A program made the translations under genes and the position numbers. From NCBI RefSeq assembly GCF_003086295.3, contig NC_092046.1, positions 103,457,363 through 103,521,362 of the forward strand: 64,000 bases of DNA. The letters run 5' to 3'. Positions within the stretch are counted from its first letter, which is position 1; every line of letters begins with the position of its first letter. Positions 12,190 to 23,200 of this stretch are shown here, piece by piece. The DNA comes from Arachis hypogaea. Taxonomy: Eukaryota > Streptophyta > Magnoliopsida > Fabales > Fabaceae. Below the pieces are notes generated by a model. It had not been told where the DNA came from, did not search any database, and saw only the letters and a program-made list of their open reading frames with translations.

Positions 12190-12829
12190 CAAGAGCTTCC
12201 CAAATGTCCAACTTAAGGACTTAAACTAAAAGTGCTAGGTGGGAGACACCCCACTATGGTATACTCTTTCCATTCTCTTGCAGATTTTATTAATAAGTGA
12301 TTTGAGTTACCATTGTAGGTAGTTTTCCATTTCATTTTAGTTGTTTTAATAAATTGATTGTTAGCATTCTAACATGTATGCTGTGCTTGTCAGTAGTTGA
12401 ATGAATTTCATAACCAAGATTAATCTTTGTGAATTGTGTACTTTTTGATTGGTTAGAAGTTGTAGTTGTTGTTAGGGAGTTTTGGGCAATTTTTAACCTT
12501 TTAGCTTTTCTGGAAAAAAAAAAGAAAAGGAGGAAGACGCGCGCGCACGCTGTATGCGCACGCGTCCATGAGCGGCACCAGCCCATACATTTTTCCAGAG
12601 AGTTGTGCTGGCGTTGGGCCAGCACTAAGCCTTCAGCCCAACTCGTAGCACGCGTGCGCGTACTGCGCGCACGCGTCTTCACCAATTTTCCTAGTCACGC
12701 GTGAGCGCACGGGATGCTCCCGCGTCCATCCCTAAACTCATCAATGCACGCAGACGCACGCTGTGCGTGCCTGCGTCGATTCAAAAAATGGGATAACCTT
12801 AAGGGTGCGACGAGAACTCGCGCAGACAC
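12190..12829 (+). repeat. GC-rich palindromic word array in element A, non-coding
   Basis: After ORF1 the sequence holds GACGCGCGCGCACGC, GCACGCGTGCGCG and CGCACGCGTC words, mainly at 12535-12780, interspersed with ordinary sequence. The same words appear in the LTRs of element A. No coding is supported. The Athila-like element is inserted at the end of this stretch (target ACCCC, 12830-12834). Confidence 0.7.
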
Positions 12830-12834
12830 ACCCC

Positions 12835-14334
12835 TGATGGTGTGCAGAAATTGGCAAATTAAAAATTGTTAAAACATTTACGTTGTAAGTATAGTTCTTA
12901 ACTTGCCAGAAATCTGCTCCTCAATTTAGAAAGGTGTCACAGAAAATTGAATTTAAAATACTGGGAGTATGAATCCCAGGTCGTCTCCCAATGAGTCACA
13001 GAAAAGTGTGCTATTTTATTAATCAGAGGTTTTCAAAAAAGGTTTGAATTGGGCAAACAAGAAATTAAATTGGTAAATTTGAATAATGTAAATAAAATCC
13101 TTGACTGGGAATTGATTAGTTGGAATCCCTATTATTGTTGGAATGAATTTCAGGATTAATTGACAATTAAAGGTTATCCTGTTTGGTTATCCTTCGCTAG
13201 GTGAAGGAAAGTCAAACAAGTTGGAATGCTATGTCCGTTCACAAGTTGCAATCCACTTAATAAAAAGGGATTGGTGTTAGTGATTAGGAGGCAATCCAAC
13301 CATAAACCCAATTGCAATTTTTCTTTCAAGCCTTCTAACTCAAGGGTTCCTTTCAATCAATTCCCCATCAAGTTAGGGAACTACTCGCTCATTGTGAATG
13401 TAAAATTTATAGCATATAAAAAGGAATTAAAGAAAGACATTGTAACTAAAGTTAAAATAGTCAATTAAAAATAAAAGTGATCCTTGTATTAAATAATCCT
13501 AAGAATATTCCAATGGTAAAATTAAACAAAGCAAGGAACATGGAAGATTAAACCAAGTAAAGAAAACGAACTAGAATGACAAAGTCTTGATGAGGTAATA
13601 ACTCTTCTCAGTGTTCCAATGCCAAAAAAAAAAGTAAGAGAAAACTAAAATCCTAAGAACTATGAATGTGTAGAGAGAAAACCTAGAGGAGGAGCAAAAC
13701 TAGATCTAAAAACTAAAACTGTGTAGAATGAATGTTCTCTTTGGTTTCTGCATGTTCTCTGGCCCTAGTCTGCTGTTCCGGGCCGAAAGCTGGGTCAAAA
13801 TAGGGTCCGAAATCGCCCCCAGCGAATCTGTAAATTATGCAGATCGCGCAGGTCATGCGATCGCGTCGCTCATGCGGACGCGTCATTCGCGTTTCTGCTT
13901 TGCCACGCGGACGCATCGTCCACGCCTCCGCGTCGCTCGTACTTTTCCATTTCGCGCGGTTGTGTCATCCATGTGGCCGCGTCACTGCGATTTGATCTTC
14001 TCCGCGCGGTCGCGTCGCCCATGCGTCCGCGCGCTTCTCGCTGGTCATCTCCTCAATTTCTTGTGTTCCTTCCATTTTTGCTAGCTTCCTTTCCAATCTC
14101 CAACTCATTCTTGCCCTATAAAGCCTGAAATGCTTAACACACAAATCATGGCATCGAATGGAATAAAGGAGAAGTAAAATGTACAATTAAAAGTCTCTAG
14201 GAAGCATTTTTCACTCATGTAATAATTTCAGGAAGGAAATATAATTGCATGCTATTTTAATGAATAAGTGGGTCAGGATCATGATAAAACCACACAATTA
14301 AACACAATATGAACCATAAAATAGTGGTTTATCA
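12835..14334 (-). other. 3' LTR of the Athila-like element
   Basis: 1500 bp. A GCGTCGC / CGCGGACGC / GCGGTCGCG palindrome array lies at about 13838-14040. It has 49 bases at about 13990-14040 that are missing from the other LTR. The R/U5-like hairpin CTGGGA...TCCCAG then GTCGTCTCCC sits at 12961-12990. Confidence 0.93.
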
Positions 14335-14371
14335 ACCTTCCCACACTTAAACATTAGCATGTCCTCATGCT
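14335..14371 (-). promoter_or_regulatory. Polypurine tract with upstream hairpin, Athila 3' LTR edge
   Basis: Minus strand: AGCATG, loop AGGA, CATGCT (14371-14356), then five bases, then TTAAGTGTGGGAAGGT abutting the 3' LTR at 14335. The tract is the expected plus-strand primer. The hairpin immediately before it is conserved in design across elements. Confidence 0.85.
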
Positions 14372-15782
14372 TAATTGAAGGAGATAAATTAAACAAGTAT
14401 GAACATGCAGAAACTCATGCAATGCAATGCAATCCTATATATATATATGAATGTAACTATATGATTCTTGTCCACTTGATCAAAAGTAAATAAGTTCTTC
14501 AAAATAATTATAATTCAAATTCCACTAATTCAATTCTTATAAAGTAAGAGCAGATAAAAATGCAAGAGGATAGCTCATGAAAGCAGGAAACATAGAAATT
14601 CAAGCATGGAACCTTCACTGATGGTGTATGTACACTCTAGTCTCTCTAGTGTATAGGGTAATCACTCTATCCTTCTCTAATCATGCTCTCTAACTTTTTT
14701 TTTTCTCCTAATCAATCAACAACAGTTAACATACCAATACAAACATCATGAGGTCTTTTCAAGGTTGTAATGGGGCTAAGGTAAAGGTAGGGATACATAT
14801 ATGGTCAAGTGAGCTTATAAATTGAATCTTTAATTAACCCAAGCTTCAACCCAACCTATATATTTTACATGACTTTAGAATTCATGCCTAGCTACCCAGA
14901 GTTCCCCTTTTACATTCCATACTCATGTATCAACTTTTTATTTCAATTTTTATCATATGTGCATTGATCCTTGAATTCTTAATTCAGCATTGGGGTAATT
15001 TTGTCCCCTTATTTATTTATTGCTTTTTTTAATTTTTTTTAATATAAAAATAAACATAGCTTATCAATGCACATAGATTTTTAATTCTTATAGTTTCACA
15101 TAAATAGGTATCCAAATTCCCATTGTATTATCATGACATATTCCCTTAATAACTTTTGTTCCCATAATTTCCCATACTTAACTAGCACACACAATTCTAT
15201 CTTAAGCTAACCAAAGATTCAATTTGGGATATACAATTGTTTTTCCGCTTAAGGCTAGTAATGTGGTGAAATATAGAACAAATGGGATTTAAAGGCTCAA
15301 AGTGGTTAACAAAGGTAATTAAAAGGGTAGGCTTAATTTGGATAAGTAAGCTAAACAAATAATGGCCTCAATTATATGCAAGCATACAAATATAATAAAT
15401 ATTGGACATATAAGATAAAACAAAATATAGATTACAATCATAGAGAAGTAAACACACAAGAATAAAATAATTATGGTTAAATAATGTAACCATTCATAAA
15501 GGCTCAAATCTCACGGGTTGTGTGTTCTTTAGCTCAAACATCATGTTCCAAATATAACTTCAAGCAAATTTATCATAAAATTTTGAAAATTAGTGAAATT
15601 TTGTTCCAAAGATAGAGTCTTAGAAAAAACTTATTGTCTTTTCAATCAAGTAGAACATGCATGCAACTAACCTATTACTATACAATTTATCCTATTCTAT
15701 AAAAGAAAGAAAATCTAAATAAATATCCTAATTTATTGGTGCTAGGGAAGAGAAATTACCTCCGGAAGTCAGGTACTGACCG
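14372..15782 (-). other. Athila 3' untranslated region
   Basis: AT-rich and non-coding. A stretch near 14640-14780 (for example AGCCCCATTACAACC and AAAAGACCTCATGA on the minus strand) is clearly related to element A at about 28760-28930, evidence of kinship between the two. The apparent open frame near 15319-15507 is AT-rich and not convincing. Confidence 0.6.
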
Positions 15783-15820
15783 ACCTCCCTACACTTAAGG
15801 CTTTGCACCGTCCTCGGTGC
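15783..15820 (-). promoter_or_regulatory. Internal hairpin plus polypurine-like tract at the end of the Athila 3' ORF
   Basis: Minus strand: GCACCG, loop AGGA, CGGTGC (15820-15805), six bases, then TTAAGTGTAGGGAGGT (15798-15783). The hairpin encodes the last residues of the 3' ORF (GTEDGA) and the tract overlaps its stop codon. Confidence 0.75.
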
Positions 15821-16320
15821 CATCTGTCAGGAACAGGGGTGGGCTGGTAGCAGTATCTCCACAGTCGGGACCATTATGGCTCCCTGTGCTGGTAAAGGAA
15901 GTGGAGTCCGGGGTGTCTGAGTCCTTGAATTTTTCCTTGAGTAGCTCCTTGAGGTGTTTGAATCGGCGCTCGTTACGGCGCTCTCTTAACTTCGCTTTTT
16001 GGTCTTGCCGATCCAATCTTTGGATTATCTGCTGGAGCAGTTCATCTGTTGTAGGTGCTTGTGGTGGTGAAGAAGGGATATCTTCAACCGGAACAGTGGG
16101 AAGGCTTGTAGTGGCTGCTGAAAGTCTGAGGTATTTCCCATTAGGGACATACTGATCATCCCGTGGGAGCATGGCTTTCGTCAACCTTTATGATCCTCTT
16201 AACTCTTTTTGTTGAGGGCTTAACTGCAGTTGAAGAAGGCTCTGCCACTAGTGCTCTTTTAGTTCCTCTTCTTGCTGGAGGTTTGGGAGTAGCTTTCTCT
16301 TTTCCTTTCTTGGTGGCCAT
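15795..16320 (-). pseudogene. Athila 3' ORF (env position), frameshifted, probably internally deleted
   Basis: The ATG at 16320 is directly preceded by CCCTTTTTCAGG, a good 3' splice-site context, so the ORF may have been expressed from a spliced RNA. The N-terminal part (to 16156) is basic: MATKKGKEKATPK, then RRGTKRALV and KRVKRIIKVD, a likely nuclear-targeting region. A second frame (16184-15795) gives a proline-rich stretch and a charged helix (LLQQIIQRLDRQDQKAKL, then RRNERRFKHLKELLKE). The two frames overlap, so a frameshift is needed to join them. No signal peptide or membrane segment is visible, so despite its position it does not look like an envelope protein. It resembles the two ends of element A ORF2 with the central plant-transposon domain missing. 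Confidence 0.55.
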
Positions 16321-17094
16321 CCTGAAAAAGGGAAGAGAAGGTAAATTAAATTCAAAGAGATATATAGCAATGAAGAGAATGAAAAAGGGATGGTTGTAAA
16401 TGCACATTAAAAGGTAAATGATGTCAACACATCCTCATGAGTACATGTGAAAGATCATTAATGGAGAATAGTTAGTGCATATGATGACAAGTGAATGCAA
16501 GGTGTTTATTGGCATGCCGGCAAAGGGCATGAGTAGCATAGACCAAGCATTACTTTGTAACAAACCATCACGTTTGTATTGACAATTAAATTCAATTAAT
16601 ATAATAGTAAAGGGGATTTGTGAAAAGCAAGCATTGAATAGTAGAATAACATAGAGAAGTGCATAATGCCATATGGGCTTTTTCACAAACACATAGCATG
16701 CAAGGTAAATAAATTATAGAAAGTATTAAAGTGAACATGCAATCAACCCTTTAAAGAAAATAATATATAATTGTCAAACAATTTGCAACAATCCACAAGC
16801 ATATAATGAAAAATAATGACTCAAATAAAATTCTAACACCATGTAAAAAGGAAAGAAGTAGGAAGAAAATATGAATAATGAAAAGAAAAAGAAAAGAAAA
16901 GAAAATAACATATAAAATAAGAAGAATGATAGAAAAGAAAAGGGTGAAGAAGAAAATAAAACCTTGTTAATGGAGGTGAGGGAGAGAGAGTGAAAGGTGA
17001 GATAGAAGGAAGAAGAGAGAAGGAAGAAATAAGGAGGGAAAAGAGAAAAATAGGATTTGGAGAGAAAAAGATATGATATTTGACAAAATTAGAG
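16321..17094 (-). other. Non-coding region between Athila integrase and 3' ORF
   Basis: AT-rich with a long purine-rich stretch at 16850-17070 (AAAGAAAAG and GGAAGAAG runs). Its translation gives Phe/Ser/Leu-rich junk frames, which I leave out. It may contain the intron before the 3' ORF. Confidence 0.5.
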
Positions 17095-17640
17095 AAACTG
17101 TGCGCCGCAAGCGACGCGATAGCATGGGGCATGCGGTCGCGCGACTTGTGCTTAAGGTGGTTGACGCGGTCGCGTTGGCCACGCAGTCGCGTGACCCAAT
17201 TTGTGCCAGTGGCGCGATGGTTGCCTCGCACTCGCACAACTCTCTGTTCAAAATCATTAAATGCCAAATTCTAGGTGACGCGATCGCGTGAGGCATGCGA
17301 TCGCGTGAGTGGGCTTCAGAAGGGAACAACGCGGCCGCGTGGGGCACGCGGTCGCGTGAAGGGGATTGCGCGTCCAGCGCCAGTCCAGCATCACTCTAGC
17401 ACAACTTTCAGCTGTGCACCCCTTTTACGTCGAAAATCAGGGCATGCGGTCGCGTGGGGCCCGCGGTCGTGTGGGAGGTCAGTATGCCCATATGACGCGG
17501 TCGCGTGGGACGATTTGTGCCATTGGCACGCCTCCAGCCACGCTCCAGCCTGACTTTCTGTTCGTTTTTATTTTTCTCCCCTCTCCATGCGATGCGGACG
17601 CGTCCCTGATGCGGTCGCGTCGCGTGGCAAAATTTTTTTT
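17095..17640. repeat. GCGGTCGCG palindromic word array, Athila 3' region
   Basis: About a dozen copies of words such as GCGGTCGCGTG, GCGATCGCGTG and ACGCGATCGCG, usually in pairs joined by GGGCATGCG- or GGCCACGC-like links, separated by unrelated 20-60-base text. The same words occur in the Athila LTR array (13838-14040). Short open frames across it in both strands arise from the repeat. Confidence 0.8.
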
Positions 17641-17803
17641 TTTAATAATAAATATGCAGATGCAGATGCACGAAAGTACTGATAAAGAGAAGAGTTATTG
17701 AATATGAGAAACTAAAAATAAAGAAAAGAACAATCATACCATGGTGGGTTGTCTCCCACCTAGCACTTTGCTTTAACGTCCGTAAGTTGGACGCTCCACT
17801 AGC

Positions 17804-18799
17804 TCAATCTTCTGCTATGTGGGGGTCTTCCAAGAGGAAGATCTCAAGATCTTTATTCTTCTGTATCTTCTCGCCATGGTATAGCTTCAAACAGTGTCCA
17901 TTAACTTTGATAAGTTCAGAGTGTGAAGGATGGCTTAGGTGATAAACTCCGTACGGTTTGGCCTTCTCTACTCTGTATGGACCTTCCCATCTTGATCTCA
18001 ATTTGCCTGGTATGATCCTCAGTCGAGATTTGTAAAGGAGGACTAAATCCCCAGGCTGGAACTCCTTTTTCATGATGTTCTGATCATGTACAGCCTTCAT
18101 CTTTTCCTTGTATAGTTTTGAGTTCTCATAAGCTTCTAGGCGAAGGCTCTCCAGTTCTTGCAGTTGCAACTTCCTTTCAGCTCCGGCTTTCCCAATTTCC
18201 ATGTTGCACTCCTTGACTGCCCAAAAGGCTTTGTGCTCCACTTCAACGGGAAGATGACAAGCTTTTCCATAAACTAAGCAGAAAGGACTCGTCCCAATGG
18301 GTGTTTTATATGCTGTTCTATATGCCCAGAGTGCATCTTGTAGCTTGGTGCTCCAGTCTTTTCTATGGGGTTTGACTATCTTCTGCAAGATACGCTTTAT
18401 TTCTCTGTTTGACACCTCGGCTTGCCCATTGGTCTGAGGGTGGTATGCTGTTGCAACATTATGAATTATCCCATGCTTCTTCATTAGTCCTGTTAGTCTC
18501 CTGTTACAAAAATGGGTGCCTTGATTGCTCACAATTGCTCGTGGTGATCCAAAGCGACAAATAATGTGGTTTCTCACAAAGGAAATAACAGTGTTAGCAT
18601 CATCAGTGCAGGTAGGAATTGCTTCCACCCACTTGGAAACATAATCCACAGCTAACAATATATAAAAATATCCATTAGAATTTGGAAAAGGACCCATGAA
18701 GTCAATGCCCCAAACATCAAAGATTTCACAGAAAAGCATAATTTGTTGAGGCATCTCATCCCTCTTGGATATATTACCAAATTTTTGGCATGGGGGCAA
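17804..18799 (-). pseudogene. Athila integrase, second catalytic Asp replaced by Asn
   Basis: A 331-residue frame continuing pol after a frameshift in a C-run near 18793. The core begins [20 protein letters not shown] (D33), then [10 protein letters not shown], then the place of the second acidic residue as VSNQGTHF (residue 92, codon 18524-18526), then [18 protein letters not shown] (E128). The D-D35-E spacing is exact, but residue 92 is Asn. The codon change fits G-to-A decay at a methylated CpG. The C-terminal part ([20 protein letters not shown] then RSRWEGPY) is typical of Athila integrases, and no chromodomain follows. Integrase inserts the element cDNA into chromosomes; without the Asp this copy should be inactive. 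Confidence 0.88.
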
Positions 18800-21498
18800 G
18801 ATTTACAAAACTCAACAGCGTCTCTAAAAAGAGTAGGCCACCAGAATCCATTGTCCAAGATTTTTCTAGCAATTCTCTGAGGGCCAAAATGTCCTCCACT
18901 ATCAGATGAGTGACAGGCCTCTAAAATGGACTGGAATTCTGATTGAGACACACAACGTCTAATTACCTGATCAGCGCCACATCTCCATAAATATGGGTCA
19001 TCCCATATATAATATTTAGACTCGCTTTTCAGCTTGTCTCTTTGGTGCTTAGAAAAGTTTGGAGGAAATGTGCGGCTAACTAGATAATTAGCTACAGGTG
19101 CATACCAATGGGATACTTCAGATACTGCTTGCAGGTTATCAAATGGGAAATTATCATCTATAGGAGTAGAATCATCCTTAATGTGCTCAAGGCGACTCAA
19201 GTGGTTTGCCATTAAATTCTGGTTACCACTCCTATCCTTTATTTCTAAATCAAATTTTTGTAATAGCAGTATCCAACGTATAAGTCTTGGTTTGGACTCC
19301 TTTTTGGCTAATAGATACTTTAAAGCTGCATGGTCCGAAAACACTACTACTCTAGTACCAAGTAAATAAGCTCAGAATTTATCCAGAGCAAAAACAATAG
19401 CAAGAAGCTCTTTCTCAGTAGTAGTATAATTGGACTGGGCAGTGTCTAAGGTCTTAGACGCATAAGCAATAACAAAAGGGTCCTTACCTTCGCGCTGAGT
19501 TAGCGCTGCTCCTACTGCATGGTTGGAAGCATCGCACATGATTTCAAACGGATGGCTCCAGTCTGGTCCTCTTACAATTGGAGCTTGAGTCAGTGCGGTC
19601 TTCAGCTTATCAAACGCTTGCTTGCAATCTTCACCGAACTCAAACTCAATATCCTTCTGTAGTAATATGGATAAGGGAAGTGCTACCTTACTGAAGTCCT
19701 TTATGAATCTCCTGTAAAAACCTGCATGGCCAAGGAACGAACGGACTTCCCTCACAGAAGAGGGGTAAGGTAAACTAGAAATAACATTCACCTTTGCTGG
19801 GTCTACAGAAATGCCAGTATTAGATATCACATGTCCTAGTACAATCCCTTGTTTTACCATAAAATGACATTTTTCAAAATTCAATACAAGGTTTGTATTA
19901 ACACATCTATCTAATACTCTAGATAATCCATCTAAGCAAAGGCTAAAAGAATCACCATAAACACTAAAATCATCCATAAAAACCTCCATACAGTCCTCAA
20001 TAAGATCAGAGAAAAGACTCATCATGCACCTTTGGAAAGTAGCTGGTGCATTGCACAAGCCAAAGGGCATTCGTTTGTAAGCATAAGTCCCAAAAGGACA
20101 TGTAAAAGTGGTCTTTTCTTGATCCTCAGGAGCTATATGAATCTGGAAATAACCTGTGTAACCATCTAAAAAGCAATAATATGACTTACCTGACCGGTGA
20201 TCCAGCATTTGATCAATAAATGGAAGTGGGTAGTGATCCTTACGGGTTGCTTGGTTGAGACGCCTGTAATCAATGCAGACTCTCCAAGCATTCTGAACTC
20301 TAGTTGCTATAAGCTCTCCATGCTCATTCTTCACTGTAGTGACTCCAGACTTCTTGGGCACCACTTGTACTGGGCTAACCCATTCACTGTCTGAAATGGG
20401 ATAGATGATACCTGCTTCCAATAGTCTAGTCACTTCCTTTTTGACAACTTCCAAGATAGTGGGATTCAATCTCCTTTGGGGTTGACGGACAGGTCTTGCT
20501 CCCTTTTCTAAAAATATTCTGTGCTCGCATACTTGAGGGTTGATGCCTACTATGTCTGTCAAACTCCACCCAATTTCCTTCTTGTGCTTCCTCAGTACAT
20601 CAAGTAACTGCTCTTCTTGTTGAGAAGTAAGTTCCCTTGCAATGATAACCGGAAACTTCTGCTCATCTTCAAGATAAGCATATTTGAGATGTGGAGGGAG
20701 GGGTTTCAACTCTAACTTCTGATCATGGGCAGGCTCTGGATTATCTGGAGCTTGTGAAAATGGCGAAGTGCCCTCATTGTCAGTTAAGAGGGTCCCCACA
20801 CTTGGACCTTGTCCAGTGTGCCTCTCTTCTAATTCTTCCTTGTGAACTGCAGCTACAGTTTCATCTATGACATCACACTGGAAGATAGAATGATCTTCTG
20901 GAGGGTTGTTTATGACTCCATTCAGATTGAAGATTACTATGCGGCCATCTATTTCAAAAGAGTATGTTCCTGAAAAAGCATCCAATTTGAATTTTGATGT
21001 CTTCAGGAATGGTCTTCCAAGTAGGATTGATAATGGCTTATCCGAGTCATTATGGGGCATTTCCAAGATATAAAAATCAGTGGGAAATGTAAGCCCTTTA
21101 ATGTTCACTAAAACATCTTCAGCAACTCCAGCCACTATAATAATGCTTATATCTGCTAACACAAAACGAGCTGCCGACCTTTTTAAGGGAGGGAGCCTCA
21201 AAATATCATATATGGACAAAGGCATTATACTGACACATGCTCCTAAATCACACATGCAATCATAAATTACTACTCCACCAATAGTACAACTAACTATACA
21301 AGGACATGGGTCACTACACTTTTCAGGTAATCCTCCCATTAAAGCAGATATGGAACTACCTAAAGGAATAGTTTCTAATTCATTAATTTTGTCTTTATGT
21401 ATACATAAATCTTTTAGAAACTTTGCATATTTAGGTACTTGTTGAATAACACCAAAAAGAGGAACGGTTACCTCAACCTTTTTGAATATTTCTATCAT
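18652..21498 (-). pseudogene. Athila protease, reverse transcriptase and RNase H
   Basis: A single frame with gag, from 21498 to 19372 (708 residues) and on to 18652 after TGA at 19372-19374. The protease shows CMCDLGACVSIMPLS and LGRPFLKT. RT shows WRVCIDYRRLNQAT, MPFGLCNAPATFQR and the catalytic FMDDFSVYGD. RNase H begins FEIMCDASNHAVGAALTQ and carries TEKELLAIVFALDKF just before the stop; the frame resumes with VVVFSDHAALKYLL. A zinc-binding integrase N-terminus (about 18860-18790) ends in the frameshift. The TGA can be explained by C-to-T change at a CpG. The enzymes copy element RNA into DNA in cytoplasmic particles. Confidence 0.9.
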
Positions 21499-23085
21499 TT
21501 TGGGATCGGGTTCCAGCTGCTTCCTGGGCTTCCTTGCAAGTTGTGGAAATGGAATAGGAGTAGTGTTTTCTAGAGTGTCTGCGCCTCTCGATGCTTCCTC
21601 CTATGGTTGGACTTCTTCTTTTTCAGCTATGTCCTGTATGTCTTCTTCCTCTTCAACATCTTCTATTTCTACTACCTCTTCAGCTGAGGCGTGTTCTGGT
21701 GAGCTTGGCTCCTCCTGATTCCTCTCCTGCAGTGTGGTTCCGGACCTCAGGGTGATGGCATTAATGCCTCCCCTTGGATTCTGCTGCTGGGTATTCTGTG
21801 GTCCTTGGGATTGCCTCAGGTGAGGTGCTCTATAAGGTTGGTTCTGCTACCTGTTGTTATTATTATTCCACCTCTGATTTTCCTGATTATCTCTGCCTCC
21901 TCTGTTATTGTTGTCCCTCCAATTCTGGTTAGAATTGTCCTGCCATCCATGGCTGTAGTTGCCACCTTGATTGTACCCTTGGTTGGGGCGGTCGTAGAAA
22001 TTATGAGTGGCTGCCACGGTGTTATCTTCTTGCTGGAGCTGCAGACACTCATCAGTATAATGGCTATAATCTGCACAGATTCCGCAGACTCTCTGTGGGA
22101 CTAACTGTTGGCCTTGCTGTGGTGAAGGAGGTTGAGCTTGCTGAACTTGTTGTTGATTCAATTGCATTTGCTTCAGCAAGTTGGTCATTTCACAGATACT
22201 CTGAGTTAGAGCAGCAGTCTCTCTACTAGAGGATACTTCTGCAACGGCTTTTGAACGGCCTTGCTTCTGTCTGTGGTTCCTAGTAGATTCAGCTAAGTCA
22301 CTGATCAATTGCCATGCCTCATCAGTGGTCTTGTACTTCTTCATAGACCCATTGCTAGCACTTTCCAATGTGGTCTTATCTTGGGGCCTCATACCCTGTG
22401 TGATGTAGCTGAGCAACACTATCTTGTCAATCATGTGGTAGGGGCATGCTTCCAGAAGATTATTGAAGCGCTCCCAATATTCAAAGAGAGTCTCGTTGTC
22501 ATCTTGAACAATTGTGGAAATGTCTTTCCTCAGTTTATCAGTAACTTCAGATGGAAAGAATTTCTCCAAAAACTCTTTTCTGAGCGTATCCCAGTTGGAT
22601 ACATTTGCTAGGGGTTGAGTGTAGTACCACTCTCTTGCCTTTCCCTCAAGAGAAAATGGGAAATCTTTCAGCAGAATTGAAGTTTCATCTATACCATCTC
22701 GCCTGACAGTAGAACAGGCTGCCTGGAAATCTCTCAGGTGCTTGATGGGCTCTTGAGCAGGTAAGCCATGAAACTTGGGCATCAAATTGAGCAGTGCGGT
22801 CTTTATTTCAAAATCTATAGCCACCGCTGGGTGATGCGCTTGAAACGGTTGCATTGTAAAATCAGGGGCTCCTTCCTCCTGGATGGTAACTCTCCTAGCT
22901 GCCATGTCGTCTGCACGTGAATCAACCGAATCAGTAGAACGGGAGCTGGTTTCTTCCTCAAGTTCACTTTCAGATCCGCCCTCAGAGTGGACTAACCAAC
23001 GCTGAACTCGCCTTATTCGTGAAATAGTCCTTTCAATTTCAGGATCGAATACTAGCAAGCACGGATCAGGAAGTGAACGCGTCAT
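21499..23085 (-). pseudogene. Athila gag and gag-pol linker
   Basis: Starts at 23085 (MTRSLPDPCLLVFD). A retrotransposon gag domain spans roughly residues 110-270 (REWYYTQPLANVSNWDTL, EFLEKFFPSE, EYWERFNNLLEACP). Then come a Gln-rich segment, a zinc knuckle CGICADYSHYTDEC (CX2CX4HX4C) and an Asn/Gly/Arg-rich tail. In-frame TAG codons lie at 21847-21849 and 21601-21603; otherwise the frame runs straight into protease, so the element used one gag-pol frame. The linker between the stops is Glu-rich. Gag builds the virus-like particle and binds RNA. Confidence 0.88.
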
Positions 23086-23177
23086 TTGACGAAAGAAACA
23101 GGCAGCTCATAGTAGCAAAATAAAATAAAATGCAAATAAATAAATTCTAATTAATAACTTTAGCACTCTATTGCAAC

Positions 23178-23195
23178 TCCCCGGCAACGGCGCCA
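23178..23195 (-). promoter_or_regulatory. Primer-binding site (tRNA-Asp) of the Athila-like element
   Basis: Minus-strand TGGCGCCGTTGCCGGGGA, five bases inside the 5' LTR, matching the tRNA-Asp 3' end and identical to the site of element A. Confidence 0.93.
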
Positions 23196-23200
23196 AAAAT

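Noticed and set aside
12332..12704. ORFs of 91-117 residues on both strands
   Set aside because: They overlap the palindromic GC array of element A and one another; no family features.
15795..16320. Envelope protein identity for the Athila 3' ORF
   Set aside because: No signal peptide, cleavage site or membrane segment is visible; the protein is basic and helical.
16833..17347. Minus-strand ORFs rich in Phe, Leu and Ser, possible membrane or envelope protein
   Set aside because: They come from a purine-rich tract joined to the GCGGTCGCG array; no ordered domain or start context.
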